From assembly GCF_001638985.1 (NCBI RefSeq), contig NW_017265136.1, positions 1,632,726 through 1,696,725 on the forward strand: a stretch of 64,000 bases of DNA, in the 5' to 3' direction. The notes under the pieces are model-generated. The model saw nothing but the letters and a program-made list of their open reading frames with translations, did not search any database and was not told where the DNA came from. Numbering within the stretch: position 1 is the first letter of the stretch; each line of letters opens with the position of its first letter. This DNA comes from Phycomyces blakesleeanus NRRL 1555(-) (Eukaryota; Mucoromycota; Mucoromycetes; Mucorales; Phycomycetaceae). A program made the position numbers and the translations under genes. Shown here in pieces: positions 50,090 to 60,544 of this stretch.

Positions 50090-52363
50090 ATGGTGGCAAA
50101 ACATCCACATTCACGCAGGCCATCTACCACCGGATCCATAGTTCCAGAAAAGACGGACAGGAACACAAAAAGACGCCCTTCTATCTACAGCCGACTATCT
50201 GACGGACCTTCTACATCACTTGCTCCCTCCCTTGGGGTAGAAACAAATCCTACACTTGTACCCCTTTCTGGATCACGGCGCACCCACTCTTTCTCAACAA
50301 CCCAAGATAATGCACAATCCTCCGAACGATTTCGACCTTCTGTACCTGGACCAGGAACTGTAACAGGAACTGGAATTGGAGCTGTGCCTGTAATTGTGCC
50401 TGTAACAGGAACAGGAACAGGAACTGTAACAGGAACAGGAACCGGAACTGGAATTGTACCTGGAAATGGAAATGGAAATATAAATGTAAATGTAAATGTA
50501 AACGGAAATGGAAATGGAAATGGAAGTGGATCTGCACCTACTCTGCGAAGTGCCAGTACAACCTCTTCTGCACCCCGTCTGTCCATTGCCGACCGCTTCA
50601 TGAGTAACAACTACAGTCAACCAAAAAACGTCTCACCCTCATCGTCAGCCTCCACAGTCCGGTCAGTAGAGCAAGACATACCCCGCCCAGTCATAGTTTC
50701 AATACCAGACCAGGTCAAATCATCTACAGACACTGGCAAGCTCTCTGTAGCAGACCGTTTTATGTCCTCGGCTTCGTCAATGCACTCAAACGATACTCTT
50801 TCTCTCCCTATGCGAGAACGATCTGCCTCCAATTTCTCTGGGCGGACCTTACTCAACCCCAGCTCCCTCGCCCTGGTGCCTGGTCCAAAGAGACTCACTA
50901 TTGCAGATACTTTTATGAGAAGTAACTCTGCCCAACAATCACCCTCTGATGGGATCGGAATGGATCGAACTAGATCCCGCTCTATAATGGATGAACTTGA
51001 TCTCGGTCACAGATATCCACATTGTAAGTCTCTCAACCAAAAGATATATATATATATATCAAATTCTTTAATAAATAAAACCTCATTCTGTCTAGCTGAA
51101 TATATACATCCTCTCGAAGGACCTGGATCACGCAAAAGTGCCGTCCTAGACAACCATCTGCTCAATCTTGATCTCTCGATCGCTTCTCCGTCAAGTACTG
51201 TCAAGGGAAGAAGCAGCAGCCGCCCCTGGGGTAGCCAGGAAACACTTGTCCAATCTGACAGAAAAAAACCAATCTATGCAAAGTTTACCGATCCCGGAAA
51301 GCATCCCACACACAGTATAAAAGAATCGAGTGAATACTGTCCGACCAGCCGATCGTATTCTCTGGATGAATATATTGTCGAGCGCCATGACGACCGGGAT
51401 TACGACCACCAGACGTCCCTTGAAGAAGATCGGCCCTTGACAGAGGATGCATCTTCGGTACTGACTCTCAAAAACCATGATGACAAAGAAGATCATTACG
51501 CTGATGATCCGGTTGCCATGGAAGCAGCCCACCCAAAGAAATGCACACGCGAGACCCATCGAGAGCCACGCACACCGTCTGCAGAGCCTCTTGAAACTCC
51601 ATCGTCCCAATCACCACTTCCCCCACCTCCCCCACCTCCGCGCGGCTTTTGGATCGGATGCTGTTTTTTCAGCTGTGGCCAGCGTCCGAGCCAGAGCACC
51701 CTGAGCCGACAGCAGCAGCAGCGACGTGAAAAGGAAGGTGAGGAGCGCCAAGCAAAGGCAAACTCAAATTGTGGCAGGCGCAGCTGGGTGATCTGCACTT
51801 TCTTTACAGTCATCATGGCTGCCGTGATATCCTATCTGCTCTGGCCACGGACACCACTGATGCGGATTGAAGGAGCCTCATTGACTAGTGCAGCAAAGAT
51901 CACCCAGACCAGACAAGGAATCATGATCGGAAATGCAGCATTTGAGACAGAGTGGCTGGTGAATGTTACGGTTGATAACCGTCAGAACCGGATACCGACC
52001 CGCCTTGTGGCCATCCAGGTAATTGCCAAAGATGCCCTGACTGGCCTATTGATCGGTAAAGGGCTGCACAACAACGATCCTAGTCCAGAAGTGATTGTGC
52101 TGCCCCCCAGAGCGATCTCTACCATTCAGCTGCCAATCCGTGTAGATTACCAGGCCAGAGATGCATCCGATACTACTTTTGTTGACCTCTCAAAAGCATG
52201 CACGCCCCAGCCTGCAACAGCAAATCTAACCCAGGGTCAGCGAGAGTCCTTGCAGCTCCATTTTTGGATCACTCTCCATCTGTTTGGTCTCGACTGGCTG
52301 GGATACAAACCCACAGTTATTGCCACGCCTGCAACAGGTGGATTTGCGTGCCCTACTTCATAG
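50090..52363 (+). CDS. LEA-2-domain single-pass membrane protein with low-complexity N-terminus
   Basis: Exons 50090-51023 and 51096-52363 give 733 residues. The 72-nt GT-AG intron (GTAAGT...TCTAG) is a multiple of three without a stop, so its retention would add 24 residues. The N-terminal half is disordered: Ser/Arg/Pro-rich, with Gly-Thr/Val-Pro and Gly-Asn/Val-Asn dipeptide repeats (about residues 85-150). Three copies of a short motif follow: LSIADRFMSN, LSVADRFMSS and LTIADTFMRS. After an acidic stretch and a PPPPPPP run comes GFWIGCCFFSCG (possible palmitoylated Cys), one membrane helix (WVICTFFTVIMAAVISYLLW) and a C-terminal LEA-2-like beta domain (ASLTSAAKI to VIATPATGGF). Fungal proteins of this design are type II membrane proteins of unknown role, related to plant NDR1/HIN1-like and yeast Vac7-like topologies. 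Confidence 0.82.
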   Translation: MVAKHPHSRRPSTTGSIVPEKTDRNTKRRPSIYSRLSDGPSTSLAPSLGVETNPTLVPLSGSRRTHSFSTTQDNAQSSERFRPSVPGPGTVTGTGIGAVPVIVPVTGTGTGTVTGTGTGTGIVPGNGNGNINVNVNVNGNGNGNGSGSAPTLRSASTTSSAPRLSIADRFMSNNYSQPKNVSPSSSASTVRSVEQDIPRPVIVSIPDQVKSSTDTGKLSVADRFMSSASSMHSNDTLSLPMRERSASNFSGRTLLNPSSLALVPGPKRLTIADTFMRSNSAQQSPSDGIGMDRTRSRSIMDELDLGHRYPHCKSLNQKIYIYISNSLINKTSFCLAEYIHPLEGPGSRKSAVLDNHLLNLDLSIASPSSTVKGRSSSRPWGSQETLVQSDRKKPIYAKFTDPGKHPTHSIKESSEYCPTSRSYSLDEYIVERHDDRDYDHQTSLEEDRPLTEDASSVLTLKNHDDKEDHYADDPVAMEAAHPKKCTRETHREPRTPSAEPLETPSSQSPLPPPPPPPRGFWIGCCFFSCGQRPSQSTLSRQQQQRREKEGEERQAKANSNCGRRSWVICTFFTVIMAAVISYLLWPRTPLMRIEGASLTSAAKITQTRQGIMIGNAAFETEWLVNVTVDNRQNRIPTRLVAIQVIAKDALTGLLIGKGLHNNDPSPEVIVLPPRAISTIQLPIRVDYQARDASDTTFVDLSKACTPQPATANLTQGQRESLQLHFWITLHLFGLDWLGYKPTVIATPATGGFACPTS
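50395..50530. repeat. In-frame GGAACA / GGAAAT hexanucleotide repeats within the LEA-2 protein gene
   Basis: Coding microsatellite giving Gly-Thr, then Gly-Asn and Val-Asn dipeptides. Unit length six keeps the frame on expansion or contraction. Confidence 0.85.
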
Positions 52364-52795
52364 AATACTTCTTTTTAATACACATTGCAAACAAACACTC
52401 AAACAATCAAACAATCAAACAATCAAGCAATCAATCAAGCAAACAAGCAGGAAAACCTATACACACACACAAACACTCACTCACTCACATAAATGCACAC
52501 ATACAATTATCTACTTTCCCAATAGTTTATCTCCCATCTCGACACTTTTACTCTTCCTTTATTTCTTTCTTTTATTATTACCTTTACATAGTTACAATAC
52601 TTGTTCTTACTTTTTCTTTTCTATTTTTTTTTGCCTTTCTTTTCTTTCTTTCTTTTTCTTCACCTTTTCACTTCATCATTTTTTTTCCAATATATGAATT
52701 GTACATGTGTGTGGGTGTGTGTGTGTGTGTGGGTGTGTGTCTTTTGCTGTAGGCTCACCAAAGACAAAATAATAGCAGCAATAGTGATAATAATG

Positions 52796-52830
<35 letters not shown>

Positions 52831-53538
52831 AATAATAGAAACCCAATGTTTTTTCTTCTTCTTTCTTTCTTCATAAAAGGAGAGAATACCATTTTTGATA
52901 GGGCTAGGGAGTCTTTTCTATGTGCGTGTATGTGTTTGTATGTTTTTCTTATTCTTATTCTTCTTCTTCTTTGGAATATCATTATATGTAATTTATTCTT
53001 TATTATTTCCTCTCTCTCTCTCTCTCTTTATGTATATATTTATGTGAGGGGTGGAAAGAACAACAGCAAGGATAATAATCAAGCAATTAAGCAATTGAAA
53101 GAAGGAATCAAATAAGAGAGAGAGAGAGAGAGAGAAGCATGAAAACAAAGGATCCCCTTGTAAACTTCCTTGATTTTTATTTAATGCTTATTGTGTAGTA
53201 CTGCAGACTTCTAAAGTTATTTTTAATATTCTTAAATTTGAGTTGGCTATTATTTTATTTATGAATTTGTAAACAAGCTTATATGAAGTACAATACAGTG
53301 CCTAATAAGCCTACATACATCTTTATAATTAAACAAAGAGAAACAGCAACAATTGTTAGAGTACAATATATAAAGGCAGTACATGGTTTATATATATATT
53401 TCTTCTCTTATAAGTAATACTGATTTCGATGCTGATGCTAATTCAAGAAAAAAAGAATTAATAGAGTGTATGGATATATATGTATATATAAGGAGGTTTT
53501 GTAAGAAGGGGAAGGGGAAGGGGAAGGGGAAGGAGATA
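52364..53538. other. Repeat-rich spacer downstream of the LEA-2 protein gene
   Basis: Contains CAAT/CAAA repeats, a GT run (52706-52740), AAT triplets (52790-52835), TC and GA runs, and a GGGGAA repeat at 53509-53533 directly beside the mobile element. No gene seen. Confidence 0.6.
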
Positions 53539-53648
53539 TAGTGCTTCTAACAAGCAATGGTCGCAACCAATAAAAATCAATTTCGTATTTTTAGAAATTT
53601 GGTTTCTTGACACTCAATATATATATATATATAACCAAGAGTGGGGTT
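53539..53648 (+). repeat. Left terminal inverted repeat of the outer element
   Basis: Includes the block AGAAAT..TTTCTTGACACTCAA, a TA run and ACCAAGAGTGGGG, all found inverted at the right end. The first base is T where the right end has the complement of C. Confidence 0.8.
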
Positions 53649-53685
53649 TTCTTATTTTATTTTCTTGTTTTCAATAACTTTACAG

Positions 53686-53827
53686 TTTGACATGAGTACG
53701 ATATTTTTATATGAAGGTGGACTCGACAATGTTGCTGATGAGAATGGTAATCCTGAACACATAGACTACATGGTTGAGATGATTGCTATTCATTATGAGC
53801 ACTTGAAAGATCCTACCTCTTTGGAAA
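53686..53827 (+). pseudogene. Coding-like stretch inside the outer element
   Basis: After a TTTACAG acceptor-like sequence the frame reads FDMSTIFLYEGGLDNVADEN and then HIDYMVEMIAIHYEHLKDPT before decaying into a T/A switch. Composition is coding-like and unlike the surrounding sequence. It may be a relic of a transposase or of a captured host exon; no family recognised. Confidence 0.3.
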
Positions 53828-54258
53828 CACCGTCCACTTCTTTTCTTCTTTTTTTTTTGAAAAAAAAATTGACCGCCTTTTACAATTAAGTTGACCAATT
53901 CCTGGTCAAATGTCAAAATGATTGTTAGAAATTTATTGAAAAAAAAAATTAATGTCTTTTACAATAATGAAAAAGAAAAGTCTCGAAGATCAATATTATA
54001 TTTATCATACATATATCACAGAATTAAAAAAAAAAAAAAAGACTATCATGATGAAGTGGGATTCAGTGAAAATCACCTTATTGAAACCGAATGCAGAATA
54101 TAAATATATCTTCAATATAACATATAGCATATGGCTATGAGTTTCCAAGTAGCATATTGGAAGTAGGCGTTGATACCACTCCTTTTCAAGGAGAGCTATA
54201 TTCTTAAGACGGGAAAAGCAATTAATCAATCTTATGCGTTTTAAAAAGGGCACTCTTA

Positions 54259-55091
54259 TGGACAGGCTAACAGGGTAGACTAACAAGATAAAATGGAAAA
54301 TAAGCGCTACATCACTTATGATTGCTTTCTTTTTTTTTTATCTTACCCGCACTTTTCTTTTGGGAGGGGGGATCAGACTTTGATATTTGTTAAATGTTTC
54401 AAAAATAAAAAACGCTAATTCTACGGGACCGACATTTTTTGTGGGGCACGACATTTCTATCTAACCAGACTAATTAATTCTGACCACCTCTCTTTGACTC
54501 AATGTCCTTTTCTAATCCTTCGGGGCAAACTGATGTATCCTGAAATGCATACAATATATTCAATTAATAGCCGTTTGCGCCCTAAATTTAAGCTTGACAA
54601 GAAAGAAATAATAGTTAGTTACAAATACACTATATCAATAGCCAGCTATGCAAAGGATTATAAGGAGTTGTTGTCATTAGATTATGACGCAATCTTGTTT
54701 GATATCATACTATTTATTGGCCTTCTTACGCGTACGATGCCTTTCTTTTTCTTTCACCAAATTTTATCTATATTACTGGAAAATGACTCAAGGTTTGTTA
54801 TTGAAAAAAAAAGTTAGAAGCAAAGCTGCTTATTTTTTCCTCCAAAGGTATTGAATCGTGATATCCCGCCCCAGGCAAATATTTTGACAAGATGGGCACA
54901 AATTGTGGTCCAGGAGAACCAAAATGCTGTATGCTACCCAAAAATGTCGTCTGCGTAGGATTAGTATTTTTTTAAAAAAAAAATCATGTAACTAATATCA
55001 AAGTACGACCCTAAAAAAAACAAGGCAATTATGGGTAATGTAGTGCTTATTTTCCATTTTATCTTGTCAGCCTACCCTGTAAGCCTGTCCA
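54259..55091. mobile_element. Nested short element with long inverted repeats (MITE-like)
   Basis: Arms 54259-54442 and 54940-55091 are inverted copies, starting TGGACAGGCT and including AAGATAAAATGGAAAATAAG; over the first 66 bases about 57 match. TA flanks both ends (54257-54258 and 55092-55093). The arms extend with lower identity to the block CTAATTCTACGGG / CCTACGCAG. The centre holds an open frame (MTQCPFLILRGKLMYPEM onward) of unknown meaning. The element sits wholly within the outer element, so it inserted later or the two share ends. Confidence 0.65.
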
Positions 55092-55262
55092 TAAGGTTTC
55101 CCCCGCTATAAACAGCTCAATTATTTTCTCCCGTATATCAGGGTATTTCAATAGATAAAATTAACTTGGATTTCTGAAAGACAACTGGCGTGAAATTGTG
55201 GGATGAACAATTTAAGAAAGTAGAAATCAAGGCAAGTAACAAAGCACGATGAAAGAAACTCT

Positions 55263-55279
55263 CCCCCCCCCCCCCCCCC
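55263..55279. repeat. C17 homopolymer followed by T9
   Basis: Seventeen C bases directly followed by nine T bases, within the outer mobile element. Confidence 0.9.
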
Positions 55280-55350
55280 TTTTTTTTTTAATACTTTCTG
55301 CGAAATAGGAAAGACTAGATAATACTGCGCGGGAGACCATAAATAATAAT

Positions 55351-55506
55351 ATGCCTGTTGGTACAATTATGAAAAGAAAAGCCGTTGAATTATTCAATGA
55401 CGGAACTGCTGTCAATTCAAGAGATTATAAAATTATGAAGTTGGTGTCCCAAAATCTTGCACATGTTTTATGCACCTTATTATTGACCCTTTTCAAATTT
55501 GTATGA
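55351..55506 (+). pseudogene. 51-codon coding-like frame inside the outer element
   Basis: ATG at 55351 opens MPVGTIMKRKAVELFNDGTA, then VNSRDYKIMKLVSQNLAHVL and a hydrophobic end, stop TGA at 55504-55506. Composition is coding-like. It could be a fragment of the same captured or transposase-derived gene as the 53686-53827 stretch. Not recognised. Confidence 0.3.
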
Positions 55507-55795
55507 GCGGCTTATCTTCTATTTTAGACATCCGTTATATTACGGACAGCTCGCAAAAGTCTTTGTTTAAAGACTATGAATAGGATTTTTTTTTGTCAAA
55601 ATATATACTAAAAAAGAAAATATGATATTACCTTAGGTCCCGTCTATGGTCTGATCTTCTCTACTTGGAAAACTGTGATTAATTGGTATAGACAGATTTA
55701 TTTTGAACTTTTAGTCTGTCCATACCAATAATACTCATGTTAAATTGTAAAGTTTTGTAAAACAAGAAAAAAAATAAAAAAATAAAAATAAAGCA

Positions 55796-55927
55796 ACCCC
55801 ACTCTTGGTTATATATATATATATATTGAGTGTCAAGAAATTACATTTCTAAAAATACGAAATTGATTTTTATTGGCTAATGATATCGATTTTGATTGGT
55901 TGCGACCATTGCTTGTTAGAAGCACTG
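55796..55927 (-). repeat. Right terminal inverted repeat of the outer element
   Basis: Inverted counterpart of 53539-53648, with an additional 23 bases (55876-55898 region) that duplicate the ATTGG motif. Confidence 0.8.
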
Positions 55928-56035
55928 TACACATGGATATGATAGTCTTAGTATCAGCCTAATTATTATTATTATTATTATTATTAATAATAATGGTAGT
56001 AATAATAAGGAGTAAGGGATATTAATATTTGGTGG

Positions 56036-58273
56036 TTAAAGCATTGCCTGGCGGACATTGTCGGTCTTAACTTGGAACCACTTTTTGAGTGCATAGAGAG
56101 ACGAATGTCGGGTTTTTCCATTCACAGCACGCTCAAGGCTAACCTTACTATTGAGGCGGGCAATGAACTCGATAGCATTGAGGTAACTGATGGCCAGAGG
56201 AATTGATGTGTCACCACCTGTTGCATTGTTGTGTATAACGTTCTCCAAGGTGTGAGGTCCAACCGGAATAAAGTTCAGTCCTTTGCGCATCCGAGGCAGC
56301 GAGCTATCCCAGCTGACGTCTTCCTTTAAGAACTCGACGTGCGAGTCAATAACCTGGTTTGCAATCGAGGGCTTGTAGACCGAGTCAATGAAGGTCAGGA
56401 TATGGTTCTCAAATTGTGTTCGGTAACTAGGAACGTTGAGAACAGCCTTCATCAGGGGTCGGATAGAAATTCCGCCAAATTTCTTATAATCTCCTTCGGC
56501 GACCTTCTTCATCGACACAGGCCCACTTCCCATCACGTAGTCGAGATCCCAGCTTATCCATCTGAACCGATCTTGAGAAGGATCCTTGTAGAGGTAATAA
56601 TTGTCGGTATTTTGGAGATAACCATCAGAGTAACCATTGAGGAATTCAAATGCCATACTATAAAGATAATATAGATATAAAGTTAATTTTCAAAATAAAA
56701 ATAAAAATTTAAGATTAAAAGCAGATCTATATATTTTCTGCCTTTCTTTTTTTTTTGCCGCATGTTCAATGTACATACTTGATTAAAAATCCGTTCACAT
56801 CAAGCTTGTTTTCCCAGATTTCCAATGTCGTACTGTCGGCCACAATTTGTCCTGATTCCTGGATTTTCAATTGCTCATCAATGAACTTTGTAAAGCTAAT
56901 GAGCTCACTCAGAGGCTCGGTCTCGGTTTTTGGGGCCTCCTCAATATCATAGCCACTTTGACTGTAGTATTCGGTGTCGTCTCCATGGTAGCTCAAATCT
57001 GCCTTTGATTTTGTGCTCTGGCTACCTCCCTTTCCTTCATAAAGCATTCCATAGTCATAAGGCTTCTTTCCGCCATTGAACTCATTGGTAAGCCAAGTAT
57101 CATCGTATTTTTCGGCAAATACAAACAACCCAATGGCCTGCTGATTGATAAAGAGTCTAATAAGCAGAGCAATCTTAGTTTAGTTAACATACTATAAAAC
57201 ATTATATGACATACCTAACATAGGAAGCCTTGCTGGCTGGAACACCAGTTGAGTGAAGCATGTCAAGAGCTAGCTTTTCTCGCATGTAGCTGGGATCTGT
57301 TGCGGGCGATCTAAATTTCAGCTTGCGATAGCCTTCAAAGTCTTGACCTTTTGGTAGATTGAGATTATAAGCAAACTTTGTCAAATAGCGTGATGATCGG
57401 CCACCTATTTTCAGTTTTGCATCGTGTACTTTATCAATTTTGTTTGCACTGTATTACAAAGGTGAAAAACATTTAATACAGAATCCAATATTTAGATATA
57501 TATATATATATATATATATAGTATAAAAAATAAAAGAACGTGGTATTGGAGTTGAATAAAACTGTTGTACTAAGAAAAAACCAAAAGAGATTATTGCTTG
57601 CCTGATGTACGTCATGTTGACGCGGATGTCAATATCTTGAAGATAATATCCATGAAGACGGTCAATGTCTGCCTGGTTTGCGACAATGTGACATGTGGGG
57701 ATTTCGTTTTCTGCATGATACTGGGAGTCCAAACGGTCATAGGTTTTTGGGTATCCAGGGAGTGCAGAAAAGGTTTTGAGTGACTTTTTTGTCCAGGAAC
57801 GGCCATAGAATTCATTCAGGGTATTTGAACTGGTAAGAGGATCACGTTCAAAGGGTTCTTGGTCAACAGTCTTGTTGGTCCCCTTGCTTAATTTAACATA
57901 ACGATATGCGTATCCAGAAGGGGCCTCTCCTTGGTGGAGAATTGTGCTAGAGTCAGTTGGATTGAGAGCGTAAATTTGACCATTGACCAAGACTCCAATA
58001 GAGGTATCAGAAGAATGTTTCTCGTCAGTGGTCAAGCCAATCACACTGTAGGTCGCAAAATCATCTTTGGCAGACACTGATAGTAGTAGGCTTGTAGCAA
58101 GGGCTATTAGACATAAATGTTATATATATATATATATGCAGTTGATGTGAGTGAGTGAGTGAGTATGGGTGAGAGAGAGAGAGAGTATGAATATAAAAGA
58201 TATTATTGAATATAGTTTATAGTAATAAAGGAATTCGAGAAAACTTACATAGTAGGGCAAGACGAGGAAGCAT
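56036..58273 (-). CDS. CotH-family secreted protein (spore-coat CotH kinase-like), five exons
   Basis: Exons 58273-58249, 58103-57602, 57448-57215, 57156-56779 and 56657-56036 give 586 residues. The signal peptide (MLPRLALLSLATSLLLSVSA) is completed across intron 1. A beta-rich N-terminal domain precedes the CotH core: KLKIGGRSSRYLTKFAYNLN, YRKLKFRSPATDPSYMREKL, GVPASKASYVRLFINQQAIG, GLFVFAEKYDD, then the loop GYSDGYLQNTDNYYLYKDP and RWISWDLDYVMGSG. CotH proteins are atypical kinase-fold proteins. In Mucorales they are abundant cell-surface proteins of spores and hyphae, some of them host-interaction factors; bacterial CotH is a spore-coat protein kinase. No GPI-type hydrophobic end is visible, so the protein may be secreted or wall trapped. 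Intron 2 has a GC donor (ATCAG|GCAAGC). The outer transposon ends 110 bp past the stop. Confidence 0.93.
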
Positions 58274-58811
58274 TAGAAATTACAAAGAAGTTGGTCAAGA
58301 TAACATTCATTGCTGTCTCTCATTCTCAGTCATTTTTATAGTCTTCTTTTCTGACAACTAAATCAGAAAACTCCTATCTTTTTCCTTTCCTTTCCTTTCC
58401 TTTCTTTGTTTCTTTCTTTCTTTCTCAACCGCGCCACCGCACATTTTGTCTTGAGAAAAAAAAGGCAATTCCTTTTGGTCATACTTTGTTTCAGACGATC
58501 TTGAGATAATTTGAAGGACCTTTTCTATTCTGGGTCATACTTTTATTTTTATTATTAAAATAAATACTATTATTAATGGTTGTCCGACTGAATTACACGC
58601 TCGTACATACATATATGATATTTAAATATAATATATATTCTCTTAATAGTATTAATAGTATTTATTATTATTAAATGTAGTAAATGTATTATCATTATTA
58701 TTGGGGTATTTCTTTATCGATAAAGAGATAGGCCCTCTCACCTCCTTACTTGAATTATTATTATAGCTATAATTCAATTCTGCTTGTAAGAAGAAGTAGA
58801 TCTTGAAGTAC
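58274..58811. other. AT-rich spacer
   Basis: Between the CotH start and the ARL5 stop, both minus strand. It holds CTTTC repeats and AT-rich sequence that must include the CotH promoter and the ARL5 terminator. No gene seen. Confidence 0.6.
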
Positions 58812-59374
58812 TTAATTCGCAATCTGTAGAACAACCCAATCCAGGCCTTCGAATAACCTATTTCAATTGGGGTTTATTTTACTCATCTATCTTCTTCTTC
58901 ACGCATTTATTTTTCTCAATTTTTAATTTTAATTTCAATTTCAATTTTTTTTTTTTAAAAAAAAAGGCAAGAAGCAGAAAAAATAAAGCCAATCAACTTA
59001 CCCATCACCAGAAAGTGCGGAACATGCCTACGATAAGATTTACAAGATTAGACTAAAATAAATAAAATTATAATATTACACTAGTCTAGCCTACTCTAGT
59101 CAAATCCCAATCTATTATCCTTCGACACTTCCATATTTGACAGAGCAAGAAAGATATACATATACATATAGATATATGTGTGTTTGTACGTATTGGTTAC
59201 CTGGATATGCCATTGTCGGTCTTTAAGATGGGTCAACCCCAGGGCCTCTGATATTTGGGAAGCACTCAGGGCACCTTTTACATCCTGTTTGTTGGCAAAA
59301 ACCAATAGACTTGCGTTTTGTAGTTGCTATTGTAATTCAATTCAATTCAATTCAATTCAATTCAATAGAAAATC

Positions 59375-59416
<42 letters not shown>

Positions 59417-60177
59417 CAACAAGAAGTATAAACTTCCATTATTACTCTCTCTTTCTCTCTCTTTCACTTGCTTGTATATTCATATATGAATATAGATATT
59501 TACCTCACTTTCCATCATTTGATGTAATTCATGCTTAGCAACCGGGAGTCGGTTAGCATCTGTACTATCGATTACCATAATAACAGCCTACAAGGTTGAA
59601 ACCTTAATATTTTAAAAGACAAAAACGAGCATGATGGAACACAAGATAATAACAGCTCTAATGCTAAAATAATACTACAAAACGGTCCTTACTTTTGTAT
59701 TTATATAATATGTTTTCCAGGAAGCTCGGAGCGATTCTTGACCTCCAATATCCTATAACTAAATCCTTTTAATACTCTTGAGTTTCTTTCTTCCATATAT
59801 ATACATATATACTTGGGGAGATAAAGTGAGGGATTTATTAAAAAAAAAGAAAAGAAAAGGGGATAAATATATAGATATACTTGCCCACATTAAAAACTTT
59901 ATGTTTTTATATTCTACTTCTTCGACATTGCTTCCAATCGTAGGGGTTGTTGTAACAACCTGATTCATTAATCTATAGATGAGTTAGCATAAAATAATAG
60001 CAATACTATATATATATATATATATATTTAAAGGAGAGGTAAATGACGTGAATGATGAATGACCTACAATTTGTAAAGAATTGTTGTCTTTCCGGCATTG
60101 TCCAGACCGACAATGATAATCTTGACTTCAGTTTTTGAAAAAAGTCGATTCCACAATCCACTAAAAACGATGCCCAT
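58812..60177 (-). CDS. ARL5: ARL5-type small GTPase, seven exons
   Basis: Exons 60177-60068, 59972-59885, 59752-59693, 59587-59504, 59326-59201, 59027-59002 and 58857-58812 give exactly 179 residues, the length of animal ARL5. Landmarks: Gly2 (N-myristoylation), P-loop GLDNAGKT at 24-31, switch [16 protein letters not shown] with Thr48, switch II WDIGGQES (66-73), NKQD at 126-129 and SAL at 159-161. The TIGSNVEE and [13 protein letters not shown] blocks separate ARL5 from other Arf/Arl proteins. ARL5 acts on the trans-Golgi network, recruiting the GARP tether for endosome-to-Golgi transport in animals. Intron 2 has a GC donor (ATGTGG|GCAAGT). A 26-nt exon 6 is present. All GTPase motifs are intact. 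Confidence 0.95.
59334..59366. repeat. AATTC pentanucleotide microsatellite in ARL5 intron 4
   Basis: About six AATTC units lying a few bases upstream (in gene sense) of the exon 5 acceptor. Confidence 0.9.
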
Positions 60178-60544
60178 TATTAAAATTATAGGATATAGAA
60201 TAAAAGACCAAAAGAGCAAGAGAGTGAGAGAAAAGGAACCAAAAAAAAAAAGAAAGAAACAAAGAGAGAGAGAGAGACTTTAAGCGGGATTCAAAATTAG
60301 ATTAGGAAAAAAGCTCACGGTCTTGATGGGATTTATTATTATTATTATATTTTACAGCAATACTTTTGGTCTTCCTTCGTCTTCTTAATTATTCCTTTTT
60401 TAATAGTAGTATTAATAGTGATAAAAGCAGTAACAGCAAAGGCAAGGGTAACAAGAATACCAATTATACAAAAAAATCAAGCTACAGATAATATATATAT
60501 ATATATATATACATATTTGATGTACTTCTGCGTGTGTGTGTGTT
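60178..60544. other. Spacer between ARL5 and the receptor-like gene
   Basis: AT-rich, with GA runs at 60255-60276 and a TA run at 60490-60511. It contains the ARL5 promoter and the terminator of the upstream minus-strand gene. No gene seen. Confidence 0.6.

Larger units (their letters stand above)
53539..55927. mobile_element. DNA transposon remnant with long terminal inverted repeats and TA target duplication
   Basis: The ends are inverted copies: 53539-53648 matches the reverse complement of 55796-55927 at most positions, beginning GTGCTTCTAACAAGCAATGG inside the C/TA-start. The right arm has about 23 extra bases after the CCAAT. Both ends are bordered by TA (53537-53538 and 55928-55929), the target site duplication of Tc1/mariner-type elements. 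The 2.39-kb interior has no intact transposase; it contains a second inverted-repeat element (54259-55091), homopolymers and two short coding-like stretches. It is therefore a non-autonomous or decayed copy. Class assignment to Tc1/mariner rests on the TA sites and the CAGT-type ends only. Confidence 0.75.
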
